DNA from: an uncultured Microbacterium sp. | GTDB taxonomy: Bacteria > Actinomycetota > Actinomycetes > Actinomycetales > Microbacteriaceae | Assembly (NCBI GenBank): GCA_937926065.1 | Contig: CALANM010000198.1 | Location: 1 to 33,990 of the forward strand | Length of the DNA: 33,990 nt | Reading direction: 5' to 3' | In this document: positions 14,578 to 22,253 of the stretch, piece after piece | Layout of the letters: each line of letters starts with the position of its first letter | Numbering within the stretch: position 1 is the stretch's first letter | Program-made: the position numbers and the translations under genes | The notes under the pieces: model-generated | What the model was told of the DNA's origin: nothing | Databases searched by the model: none | Seen by the model: the letters and a program-made list of their open reading frames with translations, nothing else

Positions 14578-15858
14578 GTGGCCACCGTGAACCCGCCGCG
14601 CGGAATGCGCGACTTCCTCCCTGCCGACAAGGCTCGTCGCGAGCGTGTGCTCGCCGTCATCCGCCAGCGCTACCGCGCGCACGGCTTCGACGAGATCGAG
14701 ACGCCCGTCGTGGAGGAGTACGACCGGCTCCACGCCGGCATCGGCGGCGACAACGAGAAGCTCGCCTTCAATGTGCTCAAGCGCGGCCTCGACGCCGAGG
14801 CCATCCACGCGGCCGCCGACACCCCCGGCGACCTGTCCGACCTGGGGCTCCGATACGACCTGACGGTGCCGCTCGCGCGCTTCTACGCCAGCCACCGCGC
14901 GGAGCTGCCGGCCGTGTTCCGTGCGATCCAGATCGCTCCGGTGTGGCGCGCCGAGCGCCCGCAGAAGGGCCGCTACCGGCAGTTCATGCAGTGCGACATC
15001 GACATCATCGGCGACGCGACCGCGCGCGCAGAGGCGGAGCTCGTCGTCGCGAGCCTCGACACACTCGACGCGCTCGGGCTCGAAGGCGGCACGATCCGCA
15101 TCAACGACCGGCGAGTGCTCGACTGGATGCTCGACTCGTTCGGCTTCGCGGCCGACGAGCGCCCCGGAGTGCTCATCACGATCGACAAGCTCGACAAGAT
15201 CGGGCCGGGCGGCGTCGCCGAGGAGCTGCGGGATCGCGGCGCGACGTCGTCGGCGGTCGACGCGTTCGCGGCGTTCCTGCAGCGGCCACAGAGCCCCGAG
15301 CGCCGGCCGTTCGGCGACGAGCAGATCCGCACAGCCCTGCCCGAGGGGGCGCCCGACGACATCGTCGCCCACCTCGTCGGGATCGGCGACGCGGTGGCGG
15401 CCGCACGCCCGGGCGAGATCCCGCTCGTGTTCGACCCGTTCCTCGTGCGGGGCATGGGCTACTACACGGGCACGATCTTCGAGCTCGCCCACCCCTCGGT
15501 GGGCTACTCGCTCGGCGGCGGCGGGCGTTACGACGGCATGATCGGGCGCTTCCTCGGTCAGCAGGTTCCCGCCGTGGGCTTCTCGATCGGCTTCGAGCGC
15601 ATCGTCGAGCTGGTCGCCCAGCAGACGGATGCCGCGGGCGATGCGGTCGTCCTCGTGCACGACCGCGACGTCCCGGTCGCCGAGCTCGTCGCGCACAAGG
15701 CGGCCCTGATCGCGTCCGGGGCGCGCGTGCGCCTCGAGCAGCGGACGAAGAACCTCAAGGGACTGCTGGAGCGTTCGGCTGCCGACGGCTACACCTCCTT
15801 CGCGACGGTGTCGGCCGGCGTCGCGCCCGGCTCGCTCGAGGTGCGCCCGCTCTCCTGA
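14578..15858 (+). CDS. hisS: Histidyl-tRNA synthetase
   Basis: A 426-residue class II synthetase charging tRNA-His. The N-terminus 'PPRGMRDFLPADKARRER' is the typical HisRS opening. 'LRYDLTVPLARFYA' is the histidine-site HisA-type motif. 'KGRYRQFMQCDIDIIG' is class II motif 2, with the ATP-binding arginine. 'VRGMGYYTGTIFEL' is the HisB-type motif, and 'AVGFSIGFERIVEL' is motif 3. The C-terminal anticodon-binding domain (about 335-426) follows. The first in-frame start, GTG 14578, is 4 bases after the mazG stop; GTG 14587 would remove three residues and cannot be excluded. No Shine-Dalgarno sequence is visible, fitting either leaderless initiation or coupling to mazG. Confidence 0.96.
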   Translation: MATVNPPRGMRDFLPADKARRERVLAVIRQRYRAHGFDEIETPVVEEYDRLHAGIGGDNEKLAFNVLKRGLDAEAIHAAADTPGDLSDLGLRYDLTVPLARFYASHRAELPAVFRAIQIAPVWRAERPQKGRYRQFMQCDIDIIGDATARAEAELVVASLDTLDALGLEGGTIRINDRRVLDWMLDSFGFAADERPGVLITIDKLDKIGPGGVAEELRDRGATSSAVDAFAAFLQRPQSPERRPFGDEQIRTALPEGAPDDIVAHLVGIGDAVAAARPGEIPLVFDPFLVRGMGYYTGTIFELAHPSVGYSLGGGGRYDGMIGRFLGQQVPAVGFSIGFERIVELVAQQTDAAGDAVVLVHDRDVPVAELVAHKAALIASGARVRLEQRTKNLKGLLERSAADGYTSFATVSAGVAPGSLEVRPLS

Positions 15859-15921
15859 CGCACCGCCCCCGACTGTGGTGGCAGCCCGCGCCTGAACCTC
15901 GACCCCGTCCGATACGGCTGG

Positions 15922-15927
15922 TAGCGT
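15922..15927 (+). promoter_or_regulatory. Putative -10 box for the metP-like/metS operon
   Basis: TAGCGT lies in the 99-base gap after hisS. A start near 15934 gives a leader of about 24 bases that contains GAAGGAGGGG. No clear -35 box. No hairpin terminator for hisS is evident in the gap. Confidence 0.45.
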
Positions 15928-15957
15928 GCCATCCACGTCGTGAAGGAGGGGCGTTCC

Positions 15958-17532
15958 ATGACCACTCAGACCGAGCAGGCACGACCGCGGGAGCAGTGGA
16001 CCGGACAGGTCGGCTTCATCCTCTCCGCCATCGGATCGGCGGTCGGCCTCGGCAACATCTGGCGCTTCCCGGGGGTCGCCTACGAGAACGGCGGCGGCGC
16101 CTTCCTCATCCCGTACCTGGTGGCCCTCATCACCGCCGGCATCCCGATCCTGTTCCTCGACTACGCGGTCGGTCACCGGTTCCGCGGGTCCGCGCCTGCG
16201 GCGCTGCGCCGGCTGGGCGGGCGCCGCGGTCACGCGCTCGAATCGCTGGGCTGGTTCCAGGTGACGATCGCCTTCGTCATCGGTCTGTACTACACCGTCG
16301 TCATCGCGTGGGCGCTCAGCTACTTCGTGTTCTCGTTCGACCTTCGCTGGGGCGACGACACCGCCGCGTTCCTCACCGGTGACTACCTGCGCGTGAGCGA
16401 GCCGGGCGTCAGCCTGGAGTTCGTGCCGGGGGTCCTCATCCCGCTCGTGATCGTGTGGGTCTTCGTCATCCTGGTGCTCATGGCGGGTGTCGCCAGGGGC
16501 CTGCAGCGCACCAACGTGATCGCCATCCCGGTGCTCTTCCTCGCGTTCCTCGCCCTGGTGGTCCGTGCGCTGTTCCTCGACGGCGCCCCTGAAGGCCTCA
16601 ATGCGCTGTTCACACCGGACTGGGGGGCGCTGGGCGACCCCAACGTGTGGATCGCGGCGTACAGCCAGATCTTCTTCTCGCTGTCGATCGCGTTCGGCAT
16701 CATGATCACGTACGCCTCGTATCGCGCGCGACGGTCGAACCTGACGACCCCGGGACTCGTGGTCGCGTTCTCGAACTCGGCGTTCGAGATCCTCGCCGGC
16801 ATCGGCGTGTTCGCGACTCTCGGCTTCTTCGCCTTCCAGCAGAACGTCGCTGTCGGAGATCTGGAGAACCTCACGGGCGTGGGCCTGTCGTTCATGACCT
16901 TCCCGGCGATCGTCTCGGAGATGCCGGGCGGGGCCTTCTTCGGCTGCCTGTTCTTCGGGTCGCTGACCCTCGCGGGGTTCACCTCCCTGATCTCGGTGCT
17001 GCAGGTGGTCTCCGCCGCCGTCCAGGAGAAGTTCGGCGTCGGGCGCAAGGCGGCCGCCCTCGGCGTCGGCGGTCTGTCGGCCGTGCTGTCCGTCCTGCTG
17101 TTCTCGACGACGACGGGGCTGCTCGCCCTCGACACGATCGACCAGTGGGCGAACAACATCGGCGTCGTCGCGTCGGCGGTGCTCATGACCGTGTTCATCG
17201 TGTGGATCTTCCGCCGCGCGGGGGAGCTGCGGGATCACCTGAATGCGCTGTCGACGTTCCGGGTCGGGCGCCTCTGGATCGCGCTCATCGGCATCGTCGC
17301 GCCCATCGTGCTCGGCTACATGCTGATCTCGCGGATCGTGACGCTCATCATCGAGGGCTACAGCGGCCTCCCGCCGTGGTACCTCGTCGTGTTCGGATGG
17401 GGCACGATCGTGTTCGCGGTCGTCGCCTCGATCGTCCTCACCGTCGTGCCGTGGCGGCACCCGGTCGATGACTTCACGCCCTGGCCGCCTGTGGGTCAGG
17501 CGCAGAACCGAGGGAAGGGACAGGTGCGATGA
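15958..17532 (+). CDS. metP: Sodium-dependent amino-acid importer, NSS family large subunit (MetP-like)
   Basis: A 524-residue member of the neurotransmitter:sodium symporter family, which couples Na+ entry to amino-acid uptake with the LeuT fold. TM1 contains 'AIGSAVGLGNIWRFP' (about residues 25-39), the signature with the unwound Na+/substrate site. 'YENGGGAFLIPYL' is TM2, 'SQIFFSLSIAFGIMITYASY' is TM6, and 'VAFSNSAFEILAGI' follows as TM7. About 12 hydrophobic spans are visible. The ATG has a strong GAAGGAGGGG ribosome-binding site. It overlaps by 4 bases (ATGA) a 55-residue membrane protein of MetS type. The same pairing is known for MetPS of Corynebacterium glutamicum, an importer of methionine and alanine. 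Substrate is inferred from that pairing. Confidence 0.85.
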   Translation: MTTQTEQARPREQWTGQVGFILSAIGSAVGLGNIWRFPGVAYENGGGAFLIPYLVALITAGIPILFLDYAVGHRFRGSAPAALRRLGGRRGHALESLGWFQVTIAFVIGLYYTVVIAWALSYFVFSFDLRWGDDTAAFLTGDYLRVSEPGVSLEFVPGVLIPLVIVWVFVILVLMAGVARGLQRTNVIAIPVLFLAFLALVVRALFLDGAPEGLNALFTPDWGALGDPNVWIAAYSQIFFSLSIAFGIMITYASYRARRSNLTTPGLVVAFSNSAFEILAGIGVFATLGFFAFQQNVAVGDLENLTGVGLSFMTFPAIVSEMPGGAFFGCLFFGSLTLAGFTSLISVLQVVSAAVQEKFGVGRKAAALGVGGLSAVLSVLLFSTTTGLLALDTIDQWANNIGVVASAVLMTVFIVWIFRRAGELRDHLNALSTFRVGRLWIALIGIVAPIVLGYMLISRIVTLIIEGYSGLPPWYLVVFGWGTIVFAVVASIVLTVVPWRHPVDDFTPWPPVGQAQNRGKGQVR

Positions 17533-17696
17533 CGGGGATCGCCATCACATTCCTCATCCTGTCGATCGTCGTGGTGTGGGGCGGCCTTGTCGCCAGCATC
17601 GTCTACCTGAGCATCAGGCCCGGACTCGCTGCCTATCCCGCCGGCGGCGAAGACATGGCCGCCGAGGAGCCGGGGCCGATACAGCGAGACCTCTGA
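17529..17696 (+). CDS. metS: MetS-like small subunit of the NSS amino-acid importer
   Basis: This 55-residue gene is below common length limits but well supported. The ATG forms an ATGA overlap with the stop of the large NSS subunit. The peptide starts MTGIAITFLILSIVVVWGG and continues as one long hydrophobic span (residues about 4-28), then 'LSIRPGL' and an acidic tail rich in Glu and Pro. Size, single span, position and the LSIRPG-like exit match the MetS family of methionine/alanine importer small subunits, which are required with MetP in Corynebacterium glutamicum. It likely associates with the upstream transporter in the cytoplasmic membrane and is translated by coupling. Confidence 0.82.
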   Translation: MTGIAITFLILSIVVVWGGLVASIVYLSIRPGLAAYPAGGEDMAAEEPGPIQRDL

Positions 17697-17722
17697 CTCT
17701 TGACCGCGCCTGGGAACGTCGC

Positions 17723-17728
17723 CAGGCT
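17723..17728 (+). promoter_or_regulatory. Possible -10 box of leaderless O-methyltransferase gene
   Basis: CAGGCT is 6 bases before the ATG at 17735 and keeps A2 and T6 of the -10 consensus. No ribosome-binding site is seen. Weaker than the other examples because T1 is C. Confidence 0.35.
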
Positions 17729-17734
17729 GACGGT

Positions 17735-18418
17735 ATGGCCGACCCCACTCCTGACGCCTGGCGCGCCGTCGACCGGTACTTCGCCGAGACGCTCGTCGGA
17801 CACGATCGCGCACTCGATCGGGCCGTCGTCGATCAGAACGAGGCCGGGCTGCCGCCGATCGAGGTCGCACCGGTCAACGGCAAGCTCCTGCACCTTCTCG
17901 CGCGCATCGCCGGCGCCCGCCGGGTGCTCGAGATCGGCACCCTCGCGGCCTATTCGACGATCTGGCTCGCCCGGGCCCTGCCCGACGACGGCCGCGTCGT
18001 GACGATCGAGGCTGAACCGCGCAACGCTGAGGTGGCCCGGGCGAACCTCGAGCGAGCCGGAGTGTCGCACAGGGTGGACATCCGCATCGGGCGCGGCGAG
18101 CACGTCCTCCCGACCCTTGCCGGCGAGGAGCCGTTCGACTTCGTCTTCATCGACGCTGACAAGGAGTCGAACACGCTCTACATCGACTGGGCCGCGCGGC
18201 TCGGACGCGCAGGCACCGTCGTCGTCGTCGACAACGTCGGCCGCGGGGGAGCGGTCGCCGATCCCGCAGTGGACACGTCGCAGGTCGTCGGCACCCGGCG
18301 CGGCCTCGAGATGCTCGGCTCCGACCCGCGCTTCGACGCCACAGCGCTGCAGACCCTCGACGCCAAGGGATGGGACGGCGTCGCGCTCGCCGTCGTCGTG
18401 CGTCCGGGCGCGCTCTGA
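17735..18418 (+). CDS. SAM-dependent O-methyltransferase, family 3 (catechol-O-methyltransferase-like)
   Basis: A 227-residue Rossmann-fold methyltransferase of the caffeoyl-CoA/catechol O-methyltransferase family. 'PIEVAPVNGKLLHLL' (about 41-55) is the family's helix before the SAM loop, 'RVLEIGTLAAYSTIWLA' (63-79) is motif I, 'FDFVFIDADKESN' (134-146) holds the metal-binding Asp and the acidic motif, and 'VVVVDNVGRGG' (162-172) carries the second Asp-Asn metal ligand. The true start is the ATG at 17735 (MADPTPDAW), 38 bases after metS and 6 bases after a -10-like box; the upstream open frame is out-of-frame transporter sequence. Substrate cannot be inferred; homologues act on catechol-like or other small hydroxylated compounds. 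A strong promoter for eno follows. Confidence 0.88.
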   Translation: MADPTPDAWRAVDRYFAETLVGHDRALDRAVVDQNEAGLPPIEVAPVNGKLLHLLARIAGARRVLEIGTLAAYSTIWLARALPDDGRVVTIEAEPRNAEVARANLERAGVSHRVDIRIGRGEHVLPTLAGEEPFDFVFIDADKESNTLYIDWAARLGRAGTVVVVDNVGRGGAVADPAVDTSQVVGTRRGLEMLGSDPRFDATALQTLDAKGWDGVALAVVVRPGAL

Positions 18419-18431
18419 GCGTCGCGCCCAC

Positions 18432-18460
18432 TGTGACACCTCCGGGGGCATCACTAGACT
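18432..18460 (+). promoter_or_regulatory. eno promoter (-35 and -10)
   Basis: TGTGAC at 18432-18437 and TAGACT at 18455-18460 are separated by 17 bases, the best spaced -35/-10 pair in the left two thirds of the window. The leader to the GTG at 18516 is about 49 bases and contains AAGGAG. Confidence 0.6.
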
Positions 18461-18515
18461 CGGGTGCGGACCGACGACGCTCCGAGATCCATCCTCCACA
18501 AGCAAGGAGTCCCCT

Positions 18516-19796
18516 GTGGCACTGATCGAGGCTGTAGGCGCACGCGAAATCCTGGATTCACGCGGCAACCCGACCGTCGAGGTGGAGGTGCTGCTCGACG
18601 ACGGCATCGTCCAGCGCGCGGCCGTCCCCTCGGGCGCATCCACCGGCGCATTCGAGGCGTATGAGCTGCGCGACGGCGACAAGAGCCGCTATGGCGGCAA
18701 GGGCGTCCTGAAGGCGGTCGCCGCCGTCATCGACGAGCTCGGCCCCGCGATCGAGGGAGTCGACGCCGCCGAGCAGCGCGTCATCGACGAGATCCTCATC
18801 CAGACGGACGGCACCGAGAACAAGTCGCGCTGCGGCGCGAACGCCATCCTCGGCGTCTCGCTGGCCGTCGCCAAGGCGGCCGCCGACAGCGCCGACCTGC
18901 CGCTCTTCCGGTACATCGGCGGACCGAACGCGCACGTCCTTCCCGTTCCGCTGTTCAACGTCATCAACGGCGGCGAGCACGCCGACAACGGCATCGACTT
19001 CCAGGAGTACTTCCTGGCTCCCATCGGCGCCGAGACCTACGGCGACTCGCTCCGCTGGGGCACCGAGGTCTACCACGTCCTGAAGGGCGAGCTGAAGGCC
19101 GCCGGCTTCGCGACCGGCCTCGGCGACGAGGGCGGCTTCGCGCCCGACCTGCCCAGCAACCGCGAGGGCCTCGACTTCCTGATCCGGGCGATCGAGAAGG
19201 CGGGCTTCACGCCCGGCGAGGACATCGCCGTCGGGCTGGACGTCGCGGCGACCGAGTTCTTCAACGACGGCGTCTACACCGTCGAGGGCAAGGCCTGGAC
19301 GCCCGAGCAGCTCACCGAGTACTTCGCCGACCTCGTCGCCAACTACCCGATCGTCACGATCGAAGACGCGCTGGCCGAGGACGACTGGGAGTCGTGGAAG
19401 ACGCTCACCGACGCGATCGGCTCGAAGGTGCAGCTGGTCGGAGACGACCTCTTCGTCACCAACCCCGAGCGCCTGGGCCGCGGCATCGACCTGGGCGTCG
19501 CCAACGCGCTGCTCGTGAAGGTCAACCAGATCGGCACGCTGTCGGAGACGCTCGACGCGATCTCCCTCGCGACGTCGAACGGCTACCGCTCGATGCTGTC
19601 GCACCGTTCGGGCGAGACCGAGGACACCACCATCGCCGACCTGGCCGTGGCGGTCAACTGCGGCCAGATCAAGACGGGCGCCCCGGCCCGCAGCGAGCGC
19701 GTCGCGAAGTACAACCAGCTTCTGCGCATCGAGGAGGAGCTGGGCGAGGCGGCGGTGTTCGCCGGCCGTGGCGCGTTCCCGCGTTTCAAGGCCTGA
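18516..19796 (+). CDS. eno: Enolase
   Basis: A 426-residue phosphopyruvate hydratase that converts 2-phosphoglycerate to PEP in glycolysis and is Mg2+ dependent. 'AREILDSRGNPTVEVEV' opens the chain, and 'SGASTGAFEA' is the substrate/metal loop. 'LFNVINGGEHADN' and 'GLGDEGGFAPDL' contain conserved active-site residues. 'ITIEDALAEDDW' and 'LVGDDLFVTN' hold the magnesium ligands. 'LVKVNQIGTLSET' holds the catalytic lysine, and 'MLSHRSGETEDTTIADLAV' is the enolase signature. The start is GTG 18516 with AAGGAG 7 bases upstream. A strong hairpin terminator follows, and then ftsB in the same direction, as is typical for actinobacteria. Enolase supplies the PEP used by the PEP carboxylase encoded 6 kb away. 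Confidence 0.98.
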   Translation: MALIEAVGAREILDSRGNPTVEVEVLLDDGIVQRAAVPSGASTGAFEAYELRDGDKSRYGGKGVLKAVAAVIDELGPAIEGVDAAEQRVIDEILIQTDGTENKSRCGANAILGVSLAVAKAAADSADLPLFRYIGGPNAHVLPVPLFNVINGGEHADNGIDFQEYFLAPIGAETYGDSLRWGTEVYHVLKGELKAAGFATGLGDEGGFAPDLPSNREGLDFLIRAIEKAGFTPGEDIAVGLDVAATEFFNDGVYTVEGKAWTPEQLTEYFADLVANYPIVTIEDALAEDDWESWKTLTDAIGSKVQLVGDDLFVTNPERLGRGIDLGVANALLVKVNQIGTLSETLDAISLATSNGYRSMLSHRSGETEDTTIADLAVAVNCGQIKTGAPARSERVAKYNQLLRIEEELGEAAVFAGRGAFPRFKA

Positions 19797-19810
19797 GACC
19801 GCTGTGACCC

Positions 19811-19843
19811 CTCCGGCGGCGCGCGTTCCCGACGTCGCCGGAG
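19811..19843 (+). terminator. Hairpin terminator after eno
   Basis: CTCCGGCGGCG pairs with CGTCGCCGGAG, 10 of 11 positions, with an 11-base loop, 14 bases after the eno stop. No U-tract, as usual in high-GC actinobacteria. Confidence 0.7.
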
Positions 19844-19872
19844 CGCCTCACTCGTCGTGCACGAGCCCGACG

Positions 19873-19878
19873 TAGTCT
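19873..19878 (+). promoter_or_regulatory. Putative -10 box of leaderless ftsB
   Basis: TAGTCT lies 7 bases before the ATG at 19886. No purine-rich ribosome-binding site fits between them. It follows the eno terminator, so ftsB probably has its own promoter. Confidence 0.55.
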
Positions 19879-19885
19879 GGAGCCC

Positions 19886-20386
19886 ATGACCAGAAGGGGA
19901 GCCGCACGCGATGCGTCGGCTCCCCTTCCGCGTTCCCGCCCGGGAGGGGCGGCGCGCCAGGTGGACGTGCGTGACTGGATGGGCGGTGTGCGCTTGTCGG
20001 CGTTCACCGGCATCATGCTCGGGCTCGTCGTGCTGGCCGCCTTCGTGCTCGTGCCGACGGTCGGGGTGTATGTGGATCAGCGGCAGCAGATCGCGGCGCT
20101 CCAGGAGGCTGTGCAGGTCGAGCGGCAGAAGGTCGAGGCGCTCGAGGCCGAGCAGGAGCGCTGGAAGGACCGCGCCTACATCACGTCTCAGGCCCGGGAG
20201 CGCCTCTACTACGTGAAGCCCGGCGAGGTGGTCTATCTCGTCGACGACGACCTGCCCGCCAGCGCGATCCCCGACGAGCAGTCAGCCGTCAGCGACGAGG
20301 TCCAGGAGACCCGCAACGACTGGATGGGCCAGATGCTGCGGTCGATCACGGCCGCGGGCGTCGCCCGCACGGCCGTCTCCGACTGA
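19886..20386 (+). CDS. ftsB: FtsB/DivIC septum formation protein
   Basis: A 166-residue single-span cell-division protein. Residues 1-36 are a basic, Pro/Arg-rich cytoplasmic tail, about 37-60 form one transmembrane helix (FTGIMLGLVVLAAFVLVP), and about 64-94 form a Gln/Glu-rich coiled coil ('RQQIAALQEAVQVERQKVEA'). 'RERLYYVKPGEVVYLV' (104-119) is the hallmark motif of DivIC/FtsB proteins. These proteins join FtsL and FtsQ/DivIB in the divisome and help activate septal wall synthesis. The acidic tail from 120 to 145 is not conserved. Position directly after eno and before DUF501 is the classic actinobacterial arrangement. Confidence 0.92.
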   Translation: MTRRGAARDASAPLPRSRPGGAARQVDVRDWMGGVRLSAFTGIMLGLVVLAAFVLVPTVGVYVDQRQQIAALQEAVQVERQKVEALEAEQERWKDRAYITSQARERLYYVKPGEVVYLVDDDLPASAIPDEQSAVSDEVQETRNDWMGQMLRSITAAGVARTAVSD

Positions 20387-20428
20387 CCCCGCCCCTCTCG
20401 CCCCGACACCGGGTCCAGGCGACTGACG

Positions 20429-20434
20429 TACCCT
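20429..20434 (+). promoter_or_regulatory. Putative -10 box of leaderless DUF501 gene
   Basis: TACCCT lies exactly 6 bases before the GTG at 20441 with no ribosome-binding site between. It supports GTG as the start. Confidence 0.55.
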
Positions 20435-20440
20435 GGAATC

Positions 20441-20950
20441 GTGCCTCTGACAACCGCGACCGACGCCGACCTCGAGACGATGCGCGAACAGCTCGGCCGC
20501 CCCATGCGCGGTGTGGTCGGCATCGCCGCTCGGTGCGTATGCGGCAATCCGACGGTCGTCGCGACCGAGCCGCGCCTGCCCGACGGCACCCCGTTCCCGA
20601 CGTTCTACTACCTGACGCATCCCGGTGCGACCGCCGCGATGAGCGCCCTCGAGGCCGCTCAGGTGATGCGCGAGTTCTCTGAGATCCTCGAGACCGACGA
20701 AGAGGTCGCGAACGCCTATGCGGCAGCTCACGAGTCGTATCTCGCCGACCGGGCGGCATACGGCGAGGTGCCCGAGATCGACGGGATCTCGGCGGGCGGG
20801 ATGCCGACCCGCGTGAAGTGCCTGCACGCCCTCGCGGCCCATTCGCTGGCGGCGGGGCCGGGCGTGAATCCCATCGGCGACCTCGCCCTGGGGCGAAGCG
20901 AGTGGAGCCCTCTCGTCTGCACGTGCGCGACGCCGCGGGCGGCGGGATGA
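20441..20950 (+). CDS. DUF501 family protein with conserved Cys/His pairs
   Basis: A 169-residue protein of the actinobacterial DUF501 family, normally found just after ftsB/divIC. The start 'TDADLETMREQLGRPMRGV' and 'RLPDGTPFPTFYYLTHP' are family hallmarks. Cys32-x-Cys34 (ARCVCGNP), Cys127-x-His129 plus His134 (VKCLHALAAH), and Cys160-x-Cys162 near the C-terminus look like a potential metal site; this is inference. No enzyme activity is known for the family, and the conserved position suggests a link with division or envelope processes. The start is the leaderless GTG. The TGA overlaps the ATG of the downstream subtilase gene by 4 bases, so those two are co-translated. Confidence 0.9.
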   Translation: MPLTTATDADLETMREQLGRPMRGVVGIAARCVCGNPTVVATEPRLPDGTPFPTFYYLTHPGATAAMSALEAAQVMREFSEILETDEEVANAYAAAHESYLADRAAYGEVPEIDGISAGGMPTRVKCLHALAAHSLAAGPGVNPIGDLALGRSEWSPLVCTCATPRAAG

Positions 20951-22233
20951 CGGCGCGCTGGGCGATCGCGACGGCGGCCCTCGCGCTGGTCGTCGTCGGC
21001 GGCACGGGCGCCACGCCGGCCCCGGAGGAGACGATCGAGGCCGTCGAGGTCGACCCGACGCAGGCGGCCGAGTACTGGCTCGACGACTACGGCATCCGCG
21101 AGGCGTGGAAGGTCACGCGGGGCGAGGGCGTCACGATCGCGGTGATCGACACGGGCATCGGCCGCGGTCCGAAGGAGTTCGACGGCGTCGTCGTGGGCGG
21201 GGCCGACTTCTCGGGGCTCGGGTCGTCGGACGGTCGCACGCCGGTGGGTGCAGTCGACTCCAATCACGGCAGCTGGGTGGGCTCGCTGGCCGCTGCGCGC
21301 GGCACGGGCGAGGGCGCCGGCATGCTGGGCGTCGCGCCCGAGGCCTCGCTTCTGTCGATCTCGGTCGGCTTCGGATCATCGGCGTCCGTCCCCTTCGTCG
21401 AGCAGGTCGCCGATGCGATGAAGTGGGCGGTCGACAACGGCGCCGACATCATCAACCTGTCGTTCACGACGAACACTCTCGAGTGGGACTCCAGCTGGGA
21501 CTCTGCGTTCCTGCACGCGTTCGAGAACGACGTCGTCGTGGTCGTCGCAGCGGGCAACAAGGGCAGCGGCACCGACGAGGTCGGCGCGCCCGCGACGATT
21601 CCCGGGGTGCTGACGGTCGGCGGTGTCGACCGTGACGGCAAGGCGAGCGAGGAGGCCTCGACGCAGGGGATCGCGATCGGGATCATGGCTCCCAGTGAGG
21701 AGCTTCTCGGGGTCTCCGCCGACGGTCAGCTCGTCGTCTGGAACGGCACGAGCGGCGCCGCCCCCATCGTCGCCGGCATCGCGGCGCTCGTCCGCGCCGC
21801 GCACCCCGACCTGGACGCCGACAACGTCGTGAACCGCATCGTGACGACCGCTCGGCAGACCAAGGAATCCCGCGACAACCCGGCCCTTTACGGCCGGGGA
21901 CTCGTCGATGCCGAGGCGGCCGTGACCGCCCGCGTGCCGAAGGTCGACAGCAATCCGATGGGGAGCCTCGCGGAGTGGATCCGCCTGTACCGCCGTGCCG
22001 AGGCGTCGCCCGGTCCGACCCCCACGCCGACGCCCGTCGAGATCACGCCGCTGCCTCCTGCGGAGGCCGCCACGCGCCCCGGATCGCCCCTTCTCCCGAG
22101 CGCGGAAACGCTCATCTACGGCACGGTGCCGCTCATGGGGGGGACGCTGGCCGCTATACTGGTCGGGCTCGGCGTCACCGCTGCTGCCCGGCGAATAAGA
22201 TCGGCGCGCATTCCGCGATCGCCGAGCCGTTGA
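20947..22233 (+). CDS. Secreted, membrane-anchored S8 subtilisin-like serine protease (mycosin-like layout)
   Basis: A 428-residue subtilase. Residues 1-22 are a hydrophobic signal sequence with a single N-terminal Arg. The catalytic triad is complete: Asp68 in 'VIDTGIG', His107 in 'SNHGSWVGSLAA' and Ser269 in 'NGTSGAAPIVAGIA', with oxyanion Asn204 in 'AAGNKG'. A Pro/Thr-rich linker (about 365-390, 'PGPTPTPTP') leads to one C-terminal transmembrane helix (about 395-415) and a basic tail, so the protease domain would face outside, held at the membrane. This layout is like mycosins, but no type VII secretion genes are visible here. The histidine motif is SNHGSWVGS rather than the common GHGTHVAG. 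The ATG overlaps DUF501 by 4 bases. Target unknown. Confidence 0.88.
   Translation: MTARWAIATAALALVVVGGTGATPAPEETIEAVEVDPTQAAEYWLDDYGIREAWKVTRGEGVTIAVIDTGIGRGPKEFDGVVVGGADFSGLGSSDGRTPVGAVDSNHGSWVGSLAAARGTGEGAGMLGVAPEASLLSISVGFGSSASVPFVEQVADAMKWAVDNGADIINLSFTTNTLEWDSSWDSAFLHAFENDVVVVVAAGNKGSGTDEVGAPATIPGVLTVGGVDRDGKASEEASTQGIAIGIMAPSEELLGVSADGQLVVWNGTSGAAPIVAGIAALVRAAHPDLDADNVVNRIVTTARQTKESRDNPALYGRGLVDAEAAVTARVPKVDSNPMGSLAEWIRLYRRAEASPGPTPTPTPVEITPLPPAEAATRPGSPLLPSAETLIYGTVPLMGGTLAAILVGLGVTAAARRIRSARIPRSPSR
22155..22160 (+). promoter_or_regulatory. Putative -10 box of ndh, inside the protease gene
   Basis: TATACT, the closest match to TATAAT in the window, lies 94 bases before the ndh GTG, within the codons for the protease's C-terminal helix. 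No good -35 box is visible. Confidence 0.45.
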
Positions 22234-22253
22234 TTCAAGGAGTTCCTCTTCCT

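Noticed and set aside
14035..17460. An 1141-codon minus-strand frame over mazG, hisS and the NSS transporter
   Set aside because: It spans three real genes and their junctions, has extreme Asp/Arg/Glu/His composition and no domains. Codon-bias artefact.
17468..17734. N-terminal extension of the O-methyltransferase
   Set aside because: The extra 89 residues come from the wrong frame of the transporter and metS genes; the family fold begins at ATG 17735.
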